This document shows, one piece after another, positions 61,047-64,000 of a DNA stretch of 64,000 nucleotides; position 1 is the first letter of the stretch; every line of letters starts with the position of its first letter. The DNA comes from Micromonospora sp. WMMD1155 (GTDB lineage: Bacteria > Actinomycetota > Actinomycetes > Mycobacteriales > Micromonosporaceae), in the NCBI RefSeq assembly GCF_029581275.1, contig NZ_CP120742.1, forward strand, positions 6,014,501 to 6,078,500, in the 5' to 3' direction. Under the pieces are notes generated by a model. That model searched no databases. It had not been told where the DNA came from and saw only the letters and a program-made list of their open reading frames with translations. The position numbers and the translations under genes were made by a program.

Positions 61047-61829
61047 TTATTCCGCGTCGAGGTGTCGGTAGACGGTGGCGCGCGAGACACCCAACGTTGC
61101 GGCGATGGCGTCCACCGAGTGGGTGCCCGCCGCGTGCATCCGCCGGGCCGTCTCCACCTGCTCCCGACCCAGCGCCCGCGGTCGTCCCGGCCGTCGTCGG
61201 CTCCCGCTCGTCGGGGCGGCGTCCGGTGCGGTGCCGCGCGCCGGCGCCGGGCCCGCCGTGGTCCCGTCCCGCTCGGGTACGGCGGCGGTCGGCGTCAGCA
61301 GTCGGCGTACGCCGTCGAGCATGTCGGCGCGCAGCACCTCGTCGGACACGTCGACGAAGAAGACGATCGGATCGCTGCACGCCGCGACCGCCTGGGTCGC
61401 CAGCACCCGCTCCCGCCGTCCGGCGTCCGGCCCGGCGATGAGGTCGTTGGCCCGCATCGCGACCTCCATCAGGCGGTGGTACGTGTCGCCGCGGCCGATC
61501 AGCGCGATGTCGTGGAAGAGCATGCCGAGGGGGCGGCGGTGGGCGAGCATGACGTCCACCCAACCCTCCAGCACCGTCCACCGCGCCTGCTCGGTGGGCT
61601 GCGTCCGCGCGGTGTCGAGCAACGCCTCCAGATCGGTCAACAACGGCTCGACCAGCGCGGCGAGCAGGTGTTCCTTGGCCGGGAAGTGGTACAGGATCGC
61701 GGCCTTGGTCAGCCGTAACCGCTCGCCGATCTGCCGCAGCGAGGTGCGTTGGTAACCGTGCTCGGCGAACAGGTCGAGCGCGGCGCGCAGGATCCGGGTG
61801 CGGGTGTCGTCCGCGGGATCGGCGGTCAT
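61047..61829 (-). CDS. TetR family regulator with C-terminal recombinase-type HTH_7 domain
   Basis: The 260-residue protein begins with a TetR DNA-binding domain (about 8-55; TRILRAALDLFAEHGYQRTSLRQIGERLRLTKAAILYHFPAKEHL), a ligand domain (about 60-190; WTVLEGWVDVMLAHRRPLGMLFHDIALIGRGD), a Pro/Ala linker, then a second HTH (about 212-258; RRPGRPRALGREQVETARRMHAAGTHSVDAIAATLGVSRATVYRHLD) matching the C-terminal HTH_7 of serine recombinases such as Hin. Two DNA-binding units in one protein are unusual. It is divergent from the ABC genes it probably represses. Confidence 0.9.
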   Translation of the reverse strand: MTADPADDTRTRILRAALDLFAEHGYQRTSLRQIGERLRLTKAAILYHFPAKEHLLAALVEPLLTDLEALLDTARTQPTEQARWTVLEGWVDVMLAHRRPLGMLFHDIALIGRGDTYHRLMEVAMRANDLIAGPDAGRRERVLATQAVAACSDPIVFFVDVSDEVLRADMLDGVRRLLTPTAAVPERDGTTAGPAPARGTAPDAAPTSGSRRRPGRPRALGREQVETARRMHAAGTHSVDAIAATLGVSRATVYRHLDAE

Positions 61830-61873
61830 GCCGGCAAGACTAGCCGCGCCCTGACCGGTGGCCGCCATCACCG

Positions 61874-61903
61874 TTGATATGCCTGACCTTCGGTCAGTAC
61901 AGT
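61874..61903 (+). promoter_or_regulatory. promoter of the ABC operon with embedded TetR operator
   Basis: TTGATA (61874-61879) and TACAGT (61898-61903) are separated by 18 bp. The spacer holds the palindrome CTGACC-ttc-GGTCAG (61883-61897), a TetR-type site. The placement would give repression by the divergent TetR protein. The start codon follows 34 bp later. Confidence 0.65.
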
Positions 61904-61937
61904 GGGGTTGGTCGACGCATCCACCGCAGGAGGGGCC

Positions 61938-63023
61938 ATGCCCGTCATCTCGATCGACAACCTGGTCAAGACGTTCGGCGCCATCCGGGCGCTCGACGGG
62001 CTCGACCTGCGGGTCGAGCAGGGGGAGGTGCACGGCTTCCTCGGGCCCAACGGCTCCGGCAAGTCCACCACCATCCGCATCCTGCTCGGGCTGCTCCGCC
62101 GTGACTCCGGCGACGCCCAGGTGCTCGGCGCCGACCCGTGGCGCGACGCGGTCCGCCTGCACCGCCGACTGGCGTACGTGCCGGGCGACGTCAGCCTCTG
62201 GCCCAACCTCACCGGCGGAGAGGCCATCGACCTGTTCGGTCGGCTGCGCGGCGGCCTCGACCGGCGTCGCCGCGACGAGCTGTTGCAGCGCTTCGACCTG
62301 GACCCGACCCGCCGCTGCCGCACGTACTCCAAGGGCAACCGGCAGAAGGTCGCCATCGTCGCCGCCTTCGCCTCGGCGGTGGAGCTGTACGTGCTCGACG
62401 AGCCCACCTCCGGCCTCGACCCGCTGATGGAGGCGGTGTTCCAGGACGAGGTCCGGCGACTCAAGCAGGATGGCGCGACGGTGCTGCTCTCCAGCCATGT
62501 GCTCGCCGAGGTCGAGGCCCTCTGCGACCGGGTCAGCATCATCCGCGAGGGCCGCACCGTCGAGTCCGGCACCCTCGCCGAGCTGCGCCACCTCACCCGC
62601 ACGGCGGTCACCGTCGAGACCGCCCGTCCGCTCACCGGTCTGGACGCGCTGCCCGGTGTGCACGACGTGCACGAGGTCGACGGGCGTACCCACCTGGAGG
62701 TGGAGCCGGCCCACCTCGACGAGCTGCTCGGTCAGCTCGTCCGCTCCGGCGTGCGTGCCCTGACCAGCACCCCGCCCACCCTGGAGCAGCTCTTCCTGCG
62801 CCACTACGGCGACGACCCCGGCGCGTCGGCCGTCGGTGGCTCTGCCGGTGGTGGCTCGGCTGCCGGTGGCTCTGCCGGTGGTGGCTCGGCTGCCGGTGGC
62901 TCGCCCGGTGGTGGCTCCGCCAGTGGTGGCTCCGCTGGTGATGGCTCGGCCGGTGATGCTCCGGCCCCCGGTGCTTCGGACGCCGACTCGTCGGCCGGCG
63001 CGCCGCAGGCCGGTGCCCGGTGA
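61938..63023 (+). CDS. ABC transporter ATP-binding protein with Gly/Ser-rich C-terminal tail
   Basis: The 361-residue protein is a DrrA-type ABC ATPase: Walker [10 protein letters not shown] near residue 38, Q-loop-like [10 protein letters not shown], signature-like YSKGNRQK, Walker [14 protein letters not shown]. After residue about 295 a tail repeats [17 protein letters not shown] units (to 350), unusual for this family. GGAGG precedes the ATG at 61938. It is followed by a permease that overlaps its stop by 4 bp (GTGA). Confidence 0.88.
   Translation: MPVISIDNLVKTFGAIRALDGLDLRVEQGEVHGFLGPNGSGKSTTIRILLGLLRRDSGDAQVLGADPWRDAVRLHRRLAYVPGDVSLWPNLTGGEAIDLFGRLRGGLDRRRRDELLQRFDLDPTRRCRTYSKGNRQKVAIVAAFASAVELYVLDEPTSGLDPLMEAVFQDEVRRLKQDGATVLLSSHVLAEVEALCDRVSIIREGRTVESGTLAELRHLTRTAVTVETARPLTGLDALPGVHDVHEVDGRTHLEVEPAHLDELLGQLVRSGVRALTSTPPTLEQLFLRHYGDDPGASAVGGSAGGGSAAGGSAGGGSAAGGSPGGGSASGGSAGDGSAGDAPAPGASDADSSAGAPQAGAR
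62829..62960 (+). repeat. imperfect Gly/Ser-coding DNA repeats in the ABC ATPase tail
   Basis: Motifs like GGTGGCTCTGCC and GGTGGTGGCTCGGCTGCC recur about every 18-30 bp from 62829 to about 62960. They encode a [13 protein letters not shown] tail. The region is compositionally unlike the rest of the gene. Confidence 0.85.
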
Positions 63024-64000
63024 GCGCCCTCACCGGCACGGCCCTGCTGGCCCGGCTCGTGCTGCGTCGCGACCGGATCCGCCTCGCCATCTGGGTCCTC
63101 GGCACGCCGCTGCTCGGCTACGCCCTCGCCGGTAGCGTCGCCGGCATCTACCCCGACCAGGCGGCCCGCCAGGGCTACGCCACCACGTCGGCGTCCAGCC
63201 TCGTCGCCCGGGCGTTCAACGGTCCGATCGCCGGCACCGACCTCGGTGCCGTGGTGGTCGCCGAGACGTACGTGACGCTGGCCCTGATCGTCGCCCTGCT
63301 GAGCACCTTCGCGGTGACTCGGCACACCCGGCAGAACGAGGAGACCGGCCGGGCGGAGTTGCTCGGGGCCTCCGTCGTCGGCCGGTACGCGCCGCTGACC
63401 GCCGCGCTGCTCGTCATCGTCGCCGCGAACGTGTGCGCGGCGGCGCTGCTCGCCCTCGCGCTGATCGGCGCGGGTCTGCCGCTGGCCGGCTCCGTGGCGG
63501 CCGCCGCCGCGATCGGCGGCGTCGGCGTCGCCTTCACCGCGATCGCCGCGGTCACCGCCCAGCTCTCCGTCACCTCCCGGGGCGCCAACGCGCTCGCCGC
63601 CGCCACCGTCGGGCTCTCCTTCGTGCTGCGCGCCGCCGGTGACGTCCTCGGCCAACAGAGCGCCGACGGCACCCGTGTGCAGAGCGCCTGGCCCTCGTGG
63701 ATCTCCCCGCTCGGCTGGGGCAACCAGGTGCGGGCCTTCGGCGGGGAACGCTGGTGGGTCCTCGCCCTGCCCGTCGCGCTGCTGCTCGCCGGAGTGGCCG
63801 TGGCGTACGCCCTCGCGGAGCGCCGCGACCAGGGCGCCGGGCTGATCGCGCCCCGACGCGGACCGGCGAACGGCGCGCCACGACTGCTCAGCCCCGCCGG
63901 GCTGGCCTGGCGCATGCAGCGCGGCACCCTGCTCGGCTGGGCGGTCGGCGTCGCCGTCCTCGGCTTCTCCATGGGCATCGCGGGCGACGAGTTCAACGCG
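63020..64000 (+). CDS. ABC transporter permease (polyketide antibiotic export type), 3' truncated
   Basis: A GTG at 63020 overlaps the ATPase stop (GTGA) and opens a frame that runs off the window (327 codons seen). The product begins [29 protein letters not shown] and has about six membrane helices so far ([62 protein letters not shown]). The pattern and the DrrA-type partner resemble the tandem-6TM exporters of polyketide antibiotics. The second half of the protein is outside the window. Confidence 0.85.
   Translation, partial: MSALTGTALLARLVLRRDRIRLAIWVLGTPLLGYALAGSVAGIYPDQAARQGYATTSASSLVARAFNGPIAGTDLGAVVVAETYVTLALIVALLSTFAVTRHTRQNEETGRAELLGASVVGRYAPLTAALLVIVAANVCAAALLALALIGAGLPLAGSVAAAAAIGGVGVAFTAIAAVTAQLSVTSRGANALAAATVGLSFVLRAAGDVLGQQSADGTRVQSAWPSWISPLGWGNQVRAFGGERWWVLALPVALLLAGVAVAYALAERRDQGAGLIAPRRGPANGAPRLLSPAGLAWRMQRGTLLGWAVGVAVLGFSMGIAGDEFNA

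Overview
This window is very GC-rich, densely coding DNA with many GTG starts and many 1-8 bp ATGA/GTGA gene overlaps. It carries families typical of mycelial actinobacteria: an SCO5389-family protein, a DUF574-type methyltransferase, an ECF42 sigma factor beside a DGPF/YciI protein, CBM2-tailed and discoidin-tailed secreted enzymes, and PaoABC-like molybdoenzyme subunits. I infer a Micromonosporaceae chromosome, most likely Micromonospora or a close relative. No rRNA, tRNA, CRISPR array, IS element or prophage was recognised. Apart from smpB, the content is accessory metabolism and regulation. Both ends cut genes: a Gfo/Idh/MocA oxidoreductase on the left and an ABC permease on the right.

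Layout. 1-2.8 kb: sugar/polyol catabolic operon (oxidoreductase, DUF993 protein, TIM-barrel isomerase, mini membrane protein). 2.8-17.7 kb: a GNAT enzyme, three large secreted proteins (S8 protease; ThuA/glucose-dehydrogenase mosaic; CBM2 esterase-like protein), an ATPase, a methyltransferase, a DUF1152 protein, a PP2C phosphatase with a membrane partner, a PaaX-like regulator and a YcxB-like protein. 17.7-24.3 kb: ECF sigma factor with an overlapping membrane protein, a UGM-like flavoenzyme divergent from a PIG-V-like mannosyltransferase, a second GNAT enzyme, an orphan Phd/YefM-like antitoxin, an HTH regulator and a RibD_C reductase. 24.4-27.5 kb: molybdate operon (HTH-TOBE regulator, modA, modB, modC). 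27.7-32.6 kb: HxlR/aldo-keto reductase pair, SCO5389-family gene behind a Zur-like box, smpB, and a large membrane hydrolase-like protein. 32.8-35.9 kb: a translationally coupled signalling pair, a receiver-thioredoxin-reductase fusion and a cNMP-domain histidine kinase. 36-42.6 kb: Nudix hydrolase, SRPBCC/ArsR pair, PaoCBA-like molybdoenzyme operon, MocA-like cytidylyltransferase and a TMEM175 channel. 42.7-48.7 kb: sugar ABC importer with GH1 beta-glucosidase and a divergent ROK repressor. 48.7-56.8 kb: repeat-rich intergenic region, discoidin/beta-helix secreted protein, amine oxidase, DGPF/ECF42 pair, two-TM protein and YbdK-like ligase. 56.8-64 kb: AsnB-like amidotransferase, MarR/ABC exporter and TetR(HTH_7)/ABC exporter.

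Links between genes. Molybdate uptake, a molybdo-flavoenzyme of the MCD-cofactor (PaoABC) type and the cofactor cytidylyltransferase lie within 17 kb. Several secreted or glycan-related genes carry palindromic LacI-type sites with an AGCGCT core (3.86, 11.32 and 49.2 kb), although no LacI gene is in the window; this points to remote carbohydrate control. The ABC/GH1 cluster has its own ROK repressor and an AT-rich palindrome in the divergent promoter.

The least ordinary items are: the receiver-TrxR fusion without a CxxC pair, coupled to a cNMP-sensing kinase; a TetR regulator with a C-terminal recombinase-type HTH_7 domain followed by direct repeats; the Zur-like box upstream of the SCO5389-family gene; and the nested, mutually exclusive hairpins and tandem repeats at 48.78-49.13 kb.
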